64,000 bases of DNA, from positions 496,001-560,000 of the forward strand of contig JAACMV010000023.1 of assembly GCA_010909725.1 (NCBI GenBank). The letters are read 5' to 3'. Shown here one piece after another: positions 42,814 to 53,549 of the stretch. The stretch comes from Picochlorum sp. 'celeri' (taxonomy: Eukaryota > Chlorophyta > Trebouxiophyceae). Both the position numbers and the translations under genes were made by a program. A model generated the notes under the pieces. The model was not told where the DNA came from and searched no databases. It saw only the letters and a program-made list of their open reading frames with translations. Within the stretch, counting starts at the first letter, position 1; each line of letters opens with the position of its first letter.

Positions 42814-43679
42814 ATGAAATCTTTTTCTGTTATTTGTCTCGGACTGGCTCTGAGTAGCCTAGGGTTGGGACAGAAGGCTGAAGTACCATCAGCCGGAAAC
42901 GTCTTGGACCTCTTGCAAGACCCAAAGCTCCAACCTTTCATTCAAATCGTAAGTGGTTGTTTCGAAGACATTTAAATAGATTTCTGGCATAGCTGAATCC
43001 GTATCTGGCGTCTCTTAACACGCGGATGGTTGGAACACCAGAGGTCCATGTGGTGCTTGGCGCTATCCTGCGGCTAAGAGCGAGCATTCGTTGGGGTTTC
43101 CTGTAAAGGCGCCGACTAATTGTGAATTACATAAGACATCGTGACCTTACTAGGGCTTTGGTTGCCTGTGTAGGTACTCAACAATGCCACAGTATGCCTG
43201 TCTGATCCATTCATTCTTGGAGGGGATTTTGATCTTGGCGATTGTCCAGGAATTGAGACATTGCTAGAAGCAGTCGATGAAAAAATATCAAACCCATCAA
43301 TTTCTTGTAGCAAAACATGCGTAGATCTGTTCTCAAAAGTACGTTGATGTTAATCCCTCTCGCACCTCGATTCAAACACCAAAATACTTCAAAAAACTTA
43401 AACAATACATGCAGCTCGAACCAGATTGCTCCATGGCATTGCGTACTGCATTCAGTGAGGCCTCAGGAGATACTGGGAAATTCGCATCACAGTTTTTTAG
43501 CAAGTGTGACGAGGTGGAGAATTCTGTTACAACAACCTCAAGAGGTTCACAATATCTTACTCGGGAGGTACGTCAATCACGTATTTGATAAGAATTATGT
43601 ATATTTTTCCTACATTACAAGAGAAATGGGTGTACAGGTATTCGTCGTAGTATTGTCAGTCGTTGCATTCATGTTGTGA
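42814..43679 (+). CDS. Small secreted cysteine-containing protein with hydrophobic tail
   Basis: Four exons: 42814-42948, 43174-43338, 43415-43567 and 43638-43679; 164 residues, all phase 0. A signal peptide (MKSFSVICLGLALSSLGLG) is followed by a ~125-residue domain with about six cysteines (CLSDPF, LGDCPG, SCSKTCVDLF, EPDCSM and SKCDEVE), likely disulfide-linked. The last 13 codons, in a 42-nt exon, encode VFVVVLSVVAFML, suitable as a GPI signal. The first intron is 225 nt, about three times the local norm. The CDS overlaps the convergent CCZ1 CDS by 11 bp. No family recognised; it lies next to another secreted protein. Confidence 0.7.
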
Positions 43680-45004
43680 AGCGCATGTGAATTCCTTTGC
43701 TGCCTGTAAATTGATCTACTAGCCCCCGCCTAGAGAGGCCCTTTATCGTGACGGACACAGACTTTCTTGATCCATCATATACAAGCACTCCCCATGTATC
43801 ACTGGTTCTGTCACAGACGCAAATGCATCCACCATCATCTGCGAGATGTGTGCCATGATCAAGCAGAGTCGTTGCAACTGCTCTTGTGTGATGACTACTC
43901 GAACTGACCTTTTCTCGAGGTGAGCAAATATATCTCTTCCTGATATCTTCCTGTGTACAGTATCTCGAACCGGGTATGTGATTAGAAATCCTTGCAGACC
44001 CACCCCAAGTTTGTATTGCATCTATAGCATCTTCAACAATTCTGCCAATTTGACCAACAGATACTGAGCCAGGTTCGTGGCCAGTTGGTGTAGCGAACAC
44101 AAGGAATGAATCTTGTCCTATGATGAAAATATGGCTCTTGTTCCTTGTGTCTACTACATGTAGCCGCGTAGTTGACTTGTTCCCTGCCCAAGCCCCCATC
44201 ATCTTTGGTGCAGGATGCTGCCAAAAGAATCCATATATTCCACTAATGACAAAGCTCCCCAGCAAAGCCGTGGTTTCATCATCAAAGGAACTAAACAAGC
44301 ACGTATTGTCTCTGAAAATCACGACATCGGCATGGTTTTCAAATTTGGTTGCAATTAATCCAGACAGCCCTGGGGGAAGATCTGTCCAACTCACTCCGTG
44401 GGTCAGACAGAATGGGTTTCTGAGCTGCTTTCTCAACCACGACCCCTTCTGACACAGATTTTCACCAAAATAATTAAGTATCTTGTTTATCAGACTATGC
44501 AAGGTCTACAGGACGACAAAACGTGTTGAGATTGCATCAGAAGAAGTGTATGCATAGCAAAGATGTCTCCTGACATACCTGTGGAGGGCAGTCTGGGAGC
44601 AGGAGTTGAAGAACATCATCAAAATTCCTTATTAACCCTGACAAATTTCCCTCAGTAACATGGTGCCCTAGATCAAGCTTTTTCACAAAGATTGCCAAGA
44701 ACAACTTGGGAAAAGATAGCTCCCCCACAACCCAGTATCCGTCTTCAAACTCTGCAGTCTCAACTTCACCAGGGGCCTACAAGAGCACTTCTTGATTCGA
44801 TTAAAATGCCAGAGTATATCAGTATTGAGTTAAATAACGCACCGAATCAAATATAGATAAGAACTGGAGCAAACCTTGTAAAAGACCTATAGACCTAACT
44901 TGATACTCAACTTCAGTAGTCACAGGGTACCACGCAACTATCTTCTCCGCCTCTTCGCCTTCTTTTCTGCCTTTATTGTCATCAAATATTCCTAATTGGA
45001 ACAT
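43669..45004 (-). CDS. CCZ1: CCZ1-like subunit of the Mon1-Ccz1 Rab7 exchange factor
   Basis: Three exons, 45004-44843, 44776-44579 and 44505-43669, phase 0; 398 residues. The N-terminal longin domain has LGIFDDNKGRKEGEEAEKIV and AWYPVTTEVEYQVRSIGLLQ, a close match in pattern to CCZ1 (from memory of the family). It continues with YWVVGELSFPKLFLAIFVKK. The middle and C-terminal longin domains are weaker. CCZ1 with MON1 activates Rab7 on late endosomes and autophagosomes. The stop lies within the last exon of the neighbouring secreted protein (11-bp overlap, 43669-43679). Exon 1 ends at a GTGCGT donor. Confidence 0.8.
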
Positions 45005-45325
45005 ATCTTGCAGAATCCAGCTTCAAACAACGGCTTGCTTGTGTGCCTTCTAGTGTTCAAGTTCCGAAGAGAATCAAGGTTGTGTTCCCTTTCACGCACA
45101 TGGATTCAATAATACACATTTTGAGCGACATTCCAATCTGTCGAAATACTATTTGAAATGACTAATCAGTCTACGAGGACTCGTGCTTTAAACCTGGCCC
45201 ACGAATTTGAGACCCATCCGAGTCGTGAAATTTGAAAATGTGTCATCTCGAATTGCCACCTCCCCAAGTACGATCACATCTGGTACCAACCAAATCATAT
45301 TATTTACATCTATTTACTCTTCAAC
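45005..45325. promoter_or_regulatory. Divergent region, CCZ1 and SAE1
   Basis: 321 bases between outward-facing ATGs. ACGAG-ga-CTCGT at 45173-45184 is a short inverted repeat. Nothing else supported. Confidence 0.4.
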
Positions 45326-46561
45326 ATGGAGGAAACAAAGATGGAAGGGTTGACAGCAGAAGAAGCAGCAGTGTATGATAGGCAGTTACGAGTTTGGGGT
45401 GTGGAGGCTCAACAAAGGTATGATGGCGCAGCACATATGTCAACAACCATTAAATGATAGATCTTGGCTCAGAAGTATGTATACAATCACAGGCTAAGGA
45501 GTGCAAAGGTGCTAGTTCTTGGTTGCTCTGGGGCAGCTATGGAGGTATGTCTAGTGTTGGGTGTATCTTTCGTTTGCAGCAATAATCGATTCTGCTTCCT
45601 TTCAGGTGATTAAAAATCTAGCTTTAGCTGGTGTTGGAAGCATTGTATTGGTTGATGAACGTACAATAGGGCAGGTGAATCAAGGAAATTTTCTCATCTC
45701 CTCTGAAATGGATGAAAACAGACTGCTCAGTGAGGCATCTGCATGCTCGCTGAGGGAAATGAATCCGCTCGTGAAGATAGATCATAGCGACAAAAGTCTC
45801 ACAGATTTTCTAGAAAACGAGCAGGTGGAGAATTTTGGGATTGTATTAGCATTTGATCTATCTTCGAGTGATGTAGACAAGGTTGATTCTCTTTGCTCGG
45901 CTAAAAGCATTCCTTTCGCATGTTGCATTTGCAGGGGAGTTTCTGGGTGGATCTTTTCGAATCCTCAGAATCATGAATACGTTGTAGAGGTGAGGAATCT
46001 TTTCCAATTATTTGTATGGAATGAGAGTTCTAATACGAATCTTGATTACTTGCAGGAGTCTAAAGAGAACAAGAATGGCGAAATCGTCAAGCACCTGAAA
46101 CAGAAGCGAGTCACGGGGATCAAATTTCTGGAAATGCTTGAACAAATACAGTCTGCAGCTCCGAGAAGAAAGAGTCCAATGTTGGACACACTCAAAAGTG
46201 CGTCATGAGAAGAAACCTTCTGTATTACTCTTGTTCAAAGACCTGTTATTGCACACCGGCTAACATTGTTTCCTAATTTGTAGTTTGCATGAAGTATGAG
46301 CTGAAAGTTGGGCGGAAAGTATCGTCAGATGATTGGGAAGCTCTGCACACAGACTTGAAAGCGCTTGCTTCTTCAGAGCAAAATGAACTGGCCCTTCAAT
46401 CGTACATCCAGGAGGACTTTGGCATCGCTCCTGTTCTGGCTGTTCTTGGCGGTATTCTCTCCAACGATGTCATCAAGGTCATTTCAAAGAAAGGAGACCC
46501 ATCCATTGATAGATTATTTGTGTACAGCATCTTGGATGATGCCGGATGGACTGGTTTTTAA
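45326..46561 (+). CDS. SAE1: SUMO-activating enzyme subunit 1 (SAE1/AOS1)
   Basis: Five exons: 45326-45417, 45493-45544, 45606-45989, 46056-46197 and 46284-46561; 315 residues. It begins with the family motif YDRQLRVWGVEAQQRLRSAKV, then a nucleotide-binding VLGCSGAAMEVIKNLALAGVG with VDERTIGQVNQGNF. It is the non-catalytic half of the E1 that activates SUMO together with SAE2: it has no catalytic cysteine, and the C-terminal part ends SIDRLFVYSILDDAGW. The GSGAAMEV-type glycine loop and overall length fit AOS1 rather than the NEDD8 subunit APPBP1 (~530 residues). The 66-nt intron between exons 3 and 4 is in frame and stop-free. Confidence 0.9.
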
Positions 46562-46952
46562 AGCCCTGTAATGCAATGATGTTCTTGTACGGTCATACAA
46601 CCCGTGGGATGGTCACAAGAAACCTGGAGGAGGATCTCCGTAAACAACCACATTCACACATATCGCAGGAGATCCGTCACTCACATATTCAAATAGTCAT
46701 TTACCAAGTGGATTGAATCACATCCACGCACCGCATCTGTATTCAGAGATACAGCGAGGTGAGTTCCCTCGGGCAACACTTTGAGGCAAGTCTCTCCTGC
46801 GATATCAGCGTACGGTTGCACAACAAACATAGTATATTTATTGAAATAACTTCACGAGATATCATCTTCTTGGCGAATCCACTAATGAGGAGTGATGCGC
46901 TGCAGAGTCACCCACTGGCGTAAACAGGAAACGAAACAGACGGGCTTCCAGG
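46562..46952. promoter_or_regulatory. Intergenic region, SAE1 to QCR8
   Basis: 391 bases. GGATCTCC (46632-46639) and GGAGATCC (46668-46675) form an inverted repeat with a 28-base spacer. No RNA gene or coding frame recognised. Confidence 0.4.
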
Positions 46953-47243
46953 ATGGGCAAGGTTCCTGTGCGACTGAAGGAAGTAGTATATACTCTCTCA
47001 CCTTTTGAGCAGAGCGTCATGTCAGGGTTGTGGAAAGATATGCCTCACAAGACTGCCCACTACATGTCAAAGGTGAGTCTTGTGTACCCTCGTTCTCTGC
47101 AATGTTGACAATTCTGATGGCATCCTTGTGTTCCTGTATTGTAGGCTAGAGAAATTGGACTCTGGTTTGTCTTGCCTCTCTCTGGTGTCTATTGGTTCTG
47201 TGATGATTTCAAAGAGAAGGAGAAGCAAGAGCATCGTTTCTGA
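46953..47243 (+). CDS. QCR8: Cytochrome bc1 complex subunit QCR8/UQCRQ
   Basis: Two exons, 46953-47072 and 47145-47243, encoding 72 residues; too small to be obvious without splicing. The protein begins MGKVPVRLKEVVYTLSPFEQ, continues SGLWKDMPHKTAHYMSK, has one membrane helix (GLWFVLPLSGVYWF) and ends KEKEKQEHRF. This matches plant QCR8 (same start, SPF, GLWKD and the terminal E-HRF pattern). It is a small inner-membrane subunit of respiratory complex III. The stop is 27 bp from the convergent small gene's stop. Confidence 0.93.
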
Positions 47244-47270
47244 GTATGCTTACATGGGTAATTCAGCGAG

Positions 47271-47589
47271 CTATTTTCTTGGCATTAGCACAACAAATAT
47301 GTAACAAAAGAATAAAAAATTCACCACCGTTAGAAATTCTAGAAAGTAATTGCCTGGGAAAAAGTCAAAGGGCTTTAGAACTGTTTCCAGCAACTCCAAG
47401 CTGCCATTTCTCACCTGCATCACCGATATCCCGATGCCAAGAATCAGTCACGCGATGAACAAGGCAAGAAACGATACAGATATTCCAATAACCTACTTGT
47501 GTCGGAAGATCGTCAGGTATTTCAAATCCCGGCAGTAATCCACTACCAGCAAACTGACTACTCAGAGCAAAACTTCGACCGGTTGCCAT
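47271..47589 (-). CDS. Small membrane protein, unknown
   Basis: Two exons, 47589-47497 and 47414-47271, 78 residues, joined phase 0 with GTAGGT donor and ATGCAG acceptor. The protein reads MATGRSFALSSQFAGSGLLP at the start, then ELLETVLKPFDFFPG and a C-terminal hydrophobic helix LTVVNFLFFCYIFVVLM with a basic end PRK. The joined frame stays open through a good hydrophobic helix, which supports a real gene, but no family is recognised. It is convergent with QCR8 and divergent from CDC27. Confidence 0.5.
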
Positions 47590-47954
47590 CCTCCCATCTC
47601 TGACAAATAAAGTCGGTCTAGAGTGCTACAAACAGGTATATCACTGGTAAGAGTGATTGATCAGTCTATTGTGTAAGATTTTGCAAACGTACCAGTAGAC
47701 TACCCGTCTGACCACATGTCAAGCTACTCTGAAATCTCTTGGGACAGAGCATTGCTCAATTACATATATATGGGTAAAAATGCCAATTTAAGTTAAAAAT
47801 TTGATCCGATGATGGGTTCATTGGCATCTTCATCCTTCACCACTTCATTCAGATCTGTCCAGATGGGCACCCATGCCATAGCATGGCCATCAAACTTTGA
47901 AACCTGGTCTTCCTACCATTCAAGGCTCAGTAATAATTATGGTGAATACTAACA
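47590..47954. promoter_or_regulatory. Divergent region upstream of CDC27
   Basis: 365 bases. The inverted repeat CCATGC-cata-GCATGG lies at 47871-47886, 68 bp before the CDC27 ATG, preceded by ATGGG-ca-CCCAT (47863-47874). No RNA gene seen. Confidence 0.45.
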
Positions 47955-50046
47955 ATGTCACCCGAGACAAATAAAGCTGCGAATGAGCATCTTATGGAGA
48001 GTCATTTGATTGCTTCCGTTCAAGAGTACCTGGACCTTCACTTGACCAGAAATGCCATCTTCTTGGCTGAAAGACTGGTAGCACAGTTTCCCAGTGAGAA
48101 TAATCTGCATCTTCTGGCGACGTGCTACCATCGCTCCGGACAGACGTACAGGGCATACCATCTGTTACGAGGTTGGTTGTACAGTTGTTCTGCGGAATGA
48201 CCTGAGGCATCGGAAACAGGAATTTTTAAAATCTACTATTTGTTATTGCAGGTCTGAATGATACTCCTTGTCGATACTTGTTCGCTGTGTGCTGTGTGGA
48301 CTTGGGAAAGTTTACAGAGGCAGAGGAGGTTTTGTCGCCCTCAGAGTCATCAGGCGAGGCACCGTATGGCGCCCCTGGACTGTTTTTATTGGGTAAGTTG
48401 TATCAGTTGACTAATAGGCATAAGACAGCGCACACCCACTTCCAGCAAGCGCTGTCGTTAGACCCACTCATGTGGTGTGCATTTGAGGGACTCTGTGCTC
48501 TTGGAGTAGAGGAAGATACTGCCAATTATTTGCAAATGGAAGCACCTGCAGGACAGAATGAGCAGAAGAAAAGTGAGACAATCCAAGAAGCATCGCCCGT
48601 GGGCCATAATGGGAACAGTCAAACAGTTACTCCAATCTCAGCACCCATTGGTGTGTCTGATCAAGGGAGCTTTGAGACGCCAGACGTGGTGCCACGAGCA
48701 ATGCAGCCTCCGCCGATGAAGAAGGGTGGAAAGGATTCCTCATTTGTACCTTTGGTATCTCCGAGATTACTGGAGGATAATCAGCTTCTCCACAGTGGAA
48801 AATTCTTAGATGAGGGCACCTTACGGAAGGTATGTTCTTTTGCAAAGGCTAGTCTTCTTTTTCTCAGATTTATGATGATATAATTCTTGCGTAGATATCA
48901 AGTAAGTTATTCGCCGATCCAGCAACAGCTTTAAAGATTGCGCGAGCTCATTCTGAACCTCCCAGTGAAGACAGAACTCAAAATGTGCAGTCAGAGATTC
49001 CCTCTACAGTCCATGGGACCCAAAAGTCGCCAGAAGGACAGGCAGCTTGTGTATCACTTTTGCAGATGTTAGGAGAAGGTTATCGACTCCTCTCTCTGTA
49101 TAAATGTGGTGAAGCGATTGAGGCATTCTCAAGGGTGCCTTTACAGCATTACTCGACTGGGTGGGTATTGCAATGTGTTGGACAGGCATATTTTGAAATG
49201 GTGGACTATACTTCGTCGGAAAAAGTATTTCAACAGCTTCGCTCTGTAGATCCATGCAGACTAGAAGGTCTTGAAGTGTACAGTACAGTACTTTGGCACA
49301 TGAAGAAAGAGATTGACTTGTGCAATTTGGCACAGGAAGCAATTTCTCTGGATAGACATTCTCCCATTGCTTGGTGTATCATGGGAAATTGTTTTTCTTT
49401 GCAAAAAGAGCACGAAACTGCTCTCCGGTTTTTCCAGCGAGCCTTGCAACTGGATCCGACATTCCCGTACGCATATACATTGTGTGGACACGAGTATTTT
49501 GCAAATGAAGACTTTGAGAAGGGTTTGACATGCTATAGACATGCTCTTCGTCTTAATCCAAGACACTACAACGCTTGGTTTGGATCTGGCCATATTTATT
49601 TCAGGCAGGAGAAGTACGGGATGGCAGAGTATCATTTCAGGAGAGCATGTTACATCAATAAGCGGTCTTCTGTTTTGAAATGCTACCTTGGTATGGCACT
49701 TCATAAGGTGAATAGGACATCGGAAGCCAAAGTGGCTCTGAAACGTGCAGTTGAATCGGATCCAAAGAATCCATTAGCTAGGTTTGAGTATGCTTCAGTT
49801 CTGCTCTCCTTGGGAAATTTAGAAGAATCAGTCACAGAGCTGACCCTCTTGCACGAAGTGGTTCCAAAAGAGGCTAGCGTGCTGTTCCAAAAAGGAAAAG
49901 TACTGAAGCGCTTGGGTCGACAGGACGAGGCATTGAAATGCTTTTCAGATGCTCTGGATTTGCAGCCTCCTTCAATTGATGTCAATCTGATAAAAGCTGC
50001 GATTGATAGAATTTCCATTGCAGATGACGGTGATGATGAGATCTAA
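47955..50046 (+). CDS. CDC27: Anaphase-promoting complex subunit CDC27/APC3
   Basis: Three exons: 47955-48171, 48252-48829 and 48895-50046; 648 residues. The N-terminal TPRs open with LTRNAIFLAERLVAQFPSEN and LLATCYHRSGQTYRAYHLL, the canonical APC3 start. A Pro/Ser-rich linker (~190-260) follows, then at least seven TPRs (for example LQCVGQAYFEMVDYTSSEKV, AWCIMGNCFSLQKEHETALR, KCYLGMALHKVNRTSEAKVA). The protein is a TPR scaffold of the APC/C that binds activators with IR tails. The linker is shorter than in land plants. Exon 1 ends at an unusual GTTGGT donor. The stop is 53 bp from the convergent DCN1-like stop. Confidence 0.92.
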
Positions 50047-50099
50047 ATTCATTCAAAGATAATTTGACTAGAAAAATATTTATTTGTTATGGATAGACA

Positions 50100-50852
50100 C
50101 TAGTTTCCTATCTTTCCTTGTTCCTTAACTAATGCTACGAATTCATCTATCAAGTAAGGCCAAGCACCAGTTGGATCATACTGCGAAAATGCATCGTCCA
50201 TGACATCAATGAAATCTAATAATTGCGTCCATGTATCCTTAGAAATGGCCTTTTTATGATGCTCTTGCAGGAACTCGCACCAGAGATCAATATATTTCCA
50301 TTTCTCTTTGGTGATAAGGAGAGGCCAGACTGACAGAGCCACATCCAATTGCAAGCATTTCTGGTTGTTCTCTCTACTAAACATGAAAGCGTACTCGTAA
50401 ATTTCTTTAAATTTCTTTCTATCGTTCAGTTCCTTCCTTAAAGATGGGATCGCTGCTTTCAGCGACGTGATTGAATCCACCCCAATATCCTCCAATCCTC
50501 CCTCAAACTCTTCCTCTGTGAATTCACCCATTGTCTGGGCATCCATATGCCAGCATATCACTATCATGACTACATCTTCTGGCGCGATCCCAATATCTTC
50601 GCAAAACCGGATTATTCCCTCGGCTAGAACCTTCTTTGCCGTCTTATCCTCATACTCCAAATACAAGTCGTGTAGAGCCTTATTCCTCCCTCTGCCCATG
50701 CTCCCACCTCTGCCTGATAGATACATATTGACAGCATGCTCCAAATCCCAATAACATGAATTCAAGTATGTGACTGCCTCCTTGGCATTCGAGTTCGTCA
50801 CGCGAACAAATGAGCTCACCTTTGCCTTTTGCTCTTTCGACATGCTCCCCAT
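50100..50852 (-). CDS. DCN1-like cullin neddylation E3
   Basis: 250 residues, single exon, ATG 50852. Residues 8-45 form a UBA-like domain (SFVRVTNSNAKEAVTYLNSC). The cullin-binding (PONY) domain follows with FCEDIGIAPEDVVMIVICWH, MGEFTEEEFEGGLEDIGVDS, the acidic/aromatic DVALSVWPLL and the terminal DFIDVMDDAFSQYDPTGAWP. DCN1 proteins promote NEDD8 transfer from UBC12 to cullins. The upstream COX17 stop is only 12 bp before this ATG on the same strand. Confidence 0.92.
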   Translation of the reverse strand: MGSMSKEQKAKVSSFVRVTNSNAKEAVTYLNSCYWDLEHAVNMYLSGRGGSMGRGRNKALHDLYLEYEDKTAKKVLAEGIIRFCEDIGIAPEDVVMIVICWHMDAQTMGEFTEEEFEGGLEDIGVDSITSLKAAIPSLRKELNDRKKFKEIYEYAFMFSRENNQKCLQLDVALSVWPLLITKEKWKYIDLWCEFLQEHHKKAISKDTWTQLLDFIDVMDDAFSQYDPTGAWPYLIDEFVALVKEQGKIGN

Positions 50853-50864
50853 TGTTCAATTCGT

Positions 50865-51199
50865 CTATTCAATCTGCATGAACATCAAAGGAGGGTCGCA
50901 CATTGTATCAACAACCTGATTCAAATCCTAATATTCGCCTACCTTGAACCCTTCAGCCCTAAGACACGCTTTGTGAGCTTCGATCAGTTTCTGACACTCT
51001 TCTGAATCGGGGCCGTGGAGAGCAATGCACTCGTCTCTCACTTTCTGCAGTATCATAACATCCCATGTAATTAATAGATGACCACAAATTCAAAAGGGAA
51101 AGGCGTCCAATGACAAACCTTTGTCTCTGGGCAGGCGCAGCAAATCTTCTTGGTAGGTTTCTTTTCCTGCGTCAGATCCGTTGCGCCACTCTTATTCAT
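50865..51199 (-). CDS. COX17: Mitochondrial copper chaperone COX17
   Basis: Three exons, 51199-51119, 51044-50943 and 50873-50865; 63 residues. The protein carries the copper site KKICCACPETK and the twin CX9C motif CIALHGPDSEEC and CQKLIEAHKAC, ending LRAEGFKIE. It loads copper into cytochrome oxidase through SCO1/COX11 in the intermembrane space. The last intron (69 nt, GTAGGC donor, ATGCAG acceptor) would leave only nine coding bases and a stop 12 bp before the DCN1 ATG. If retained, the protein would end VGEY with a stop near 50929. Both ends are compatible with known COX17 tails. Confidence 0.9.
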
Positions 51200-51456
51200 T
51201 CTGAGGATAGAGTACTCTTGAATGTATTAATTTGGAACATTGCTGGCCACAGTATGACTCCTTCAGGAAATTGTTCATCAGGATGGTGATGAGACACAGA
51301 CCTGATCGAGCAGGACCCATCAGTCAAGGAAATGCATCACAGTGTTACTATTGCATCATCGGGCAGATGAGACTACATTGTATAAATAATTGGCTTATTA
51401 GCCATACATAGGAGGCATTAACGTTGAAAGGCCTTGGGTTGTGTGCCAGAGGAAGG

Positions 51457-53540
51457 ATGGACAAGTTCACTTTCCAAGTTTCGACGAAGAAGAATCCCTA
51501 CCAGGTGGGTCACGAGGGCTATAGTTTTGTTACAAAACATCTGAAATCATCTATAACTGGCTTGGATTCCGTTTGTGATGCAGAAACAAAAGGAGAGGGA
51601 AGAGAAGAGGAGAAAGGTATGTCTATGTGATATCATGGTTTGAAGACCGTGTCATGTTGGTCACTGGATGCTGCATGTATTTCAGAGAGATGAAGAAGAG
51701 ACTGAGAAAGTTTTGCAAGATTTTGAAAAGGACTTTGGTGGCGTGACACATGCATCTTCTGGTAAAGGTGGGGGACAGGTTCGGAAGGTCAGAAGAAAGC
51801 AGAGTGTCTTTGGATCTGATCAAGAAGATGAGTCAGAGGAAGACTGCAGACACGCAGAGCAGAAAGTGCATATTAATCCAGAGGTATGTAGATCTTTTGT
51901 GCCGTTGTTCGCGAGGATTTATCGAAGTATGTGATTGCTTTTTTTCTTCTTGAAGGAGCCCTTGAAAGCTCATCACATGGTATCAAAGGGTGGCAAAGTA
52001 AGGAAGATGGATATACTTTTGGAAAATTTGAAAAGGTATCGTATTTATCTGTGAAGTAGTTGTAATGTTCATGGTGGTATGAGGAGCAATTTGCCCATGT
52101 TGCAGGGAGCAAGCAGAGAGAGAAATGAAGAAAGATTGTGGAGATGTAGGCATCAAGGAGAGCAGAAAAGAAGTCGAGTCAGAAGAGTCGACAAACTTGG
52201 TTCTGAAACATTTGGCACCTGATATTGATGAGAGCACTCTTATGCACGAGTTTGGTCGATTTGGTCCTATTGCTAGTGTCAAAATTATGTGGCCACGCGA
52301 TGAGGAGCAGAGGCGAAGGGGTTGGAACACTGGATTCGTAGCATTTATGGTGCGCCAAGATGCCGTGAAAGCTTTGAAAGAGATGGATGGAATCATGTTT
52401 CACAATCATAGGCTGGGACTGGCATGGGGAGAAAATGTCCCAATACCAGCCGTCCCACTCTGGCCTCCTTCCTCTACTGCGGTGAACCCAGAATCGACAA
52501 GGAAAAGATCGATCGATGGGCCACCAATTAAGGAGAAGATCAATGGTAAAGGTCCGGAAGTGATCATTGAAGTTCCAAAAGACGAAAGGACAAGGTTCAT
52601 AATTGACGCCTTGGCTCTTTATGTGGTCAAGGATGGATTTGACTTTGAGCAGGCAATACTACAAAATGAAAAAGATAACGAACTATATAACTTTGTCTGG
52701 GATAAAAAATGTTCAGATCATCTGTATTATCGATGGAGACTCTGGAGTCTGTCAAATGGAGACTCATTAAGCTCATGGAAAGTAGATCCATTCCTAATGT
52801 TCAAAAATAGTTCATTGTGGGTACCCCCTGCTACCAGCCTTATCAAATCTCTAAAAACTAGTAATTCTACACTAGTTTCCAAGACTGAGCATGGGCTTCA
52901 ACCGCTTGGGACATTTGGGAGTGAACGCCTTAATGAATTACTTTCCAGCTTGACCTCTGAGAGAAAGTTGGTTGCGGATGCAATGCTCTTTATAATCTCT
53001 AACTCAGAGAGCTCTGTGGAAATATCCAGAATTCTGATGGAATTCTTCCTATCAAAAGACAGTAACGTGCAGAAGAAATTAGACGTGTTGTACCTTATAT
53101 CTGATGTGCTTTATAATGCATCAGCACCTGTACAAAATGCCTCGCAGTACAGGCCAATTCTCCAAGATGTGCTTCCAGACATGTTCGAGAGTCTGCAAGA
53201 GTGTTATTTAAATGCACCCAGTAGAATGACGCAAGAACATATTCGAAAACGAGTGCTTCGCGTGTTGAGGGCCTGGAATGGCTGGTACATATTTCAGGAA
53301 GAATATTTGCAAGGTCTGCAAGCAACATTTTTGAGAGGCCGGATAGATCCTTCTGGTGCAGTCAAAGTTATGGATGATCTTCCAAGCGATAGCGCTGTGC
53401 TAGAATACAAGAGAAAATTAGAGAAAATGAATATTGCGGAGATAGAGAACGAATGCAAGAAGAGAGGTGTCAGCAGGAAAGGCACTCACAGTGACATGAC
53501 CACTAGATTACTCACAGTCCAAACGTACATCAATCATTAG
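51457..53540 (+). CDS. U2 snRNP-associated SURP/RRM protein (U2SURP/SR140)
   Basis: Five exons: 51457-51504, 51584-51616, 51686-51883, 51956-52035 and 52106-53540; 597 residues. It opens with MDKFTFQVSTKKNPYQ and a Lys/Glu-rich helical region. RRM: TNLVLKHLAPDIDESTLMHE with RGWNTGFVAFMVRQDAVKAL. SURP module: FDFEQAILQNEKDNELYNFV and DHLYYRWRLWSL. A CID follows at about 370-510, and a SAP-like helix IAEIENECKKRGVSRKGTH ends the protein. This RRM-SURP-CID order is the SR140 architecture. The long RS tail typical of animals is missing. The stop is 9 bp from the convergent fusion gene's stop. Confidence 0.9.
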
Positions 53541-53549
53541 ATCTTATCG

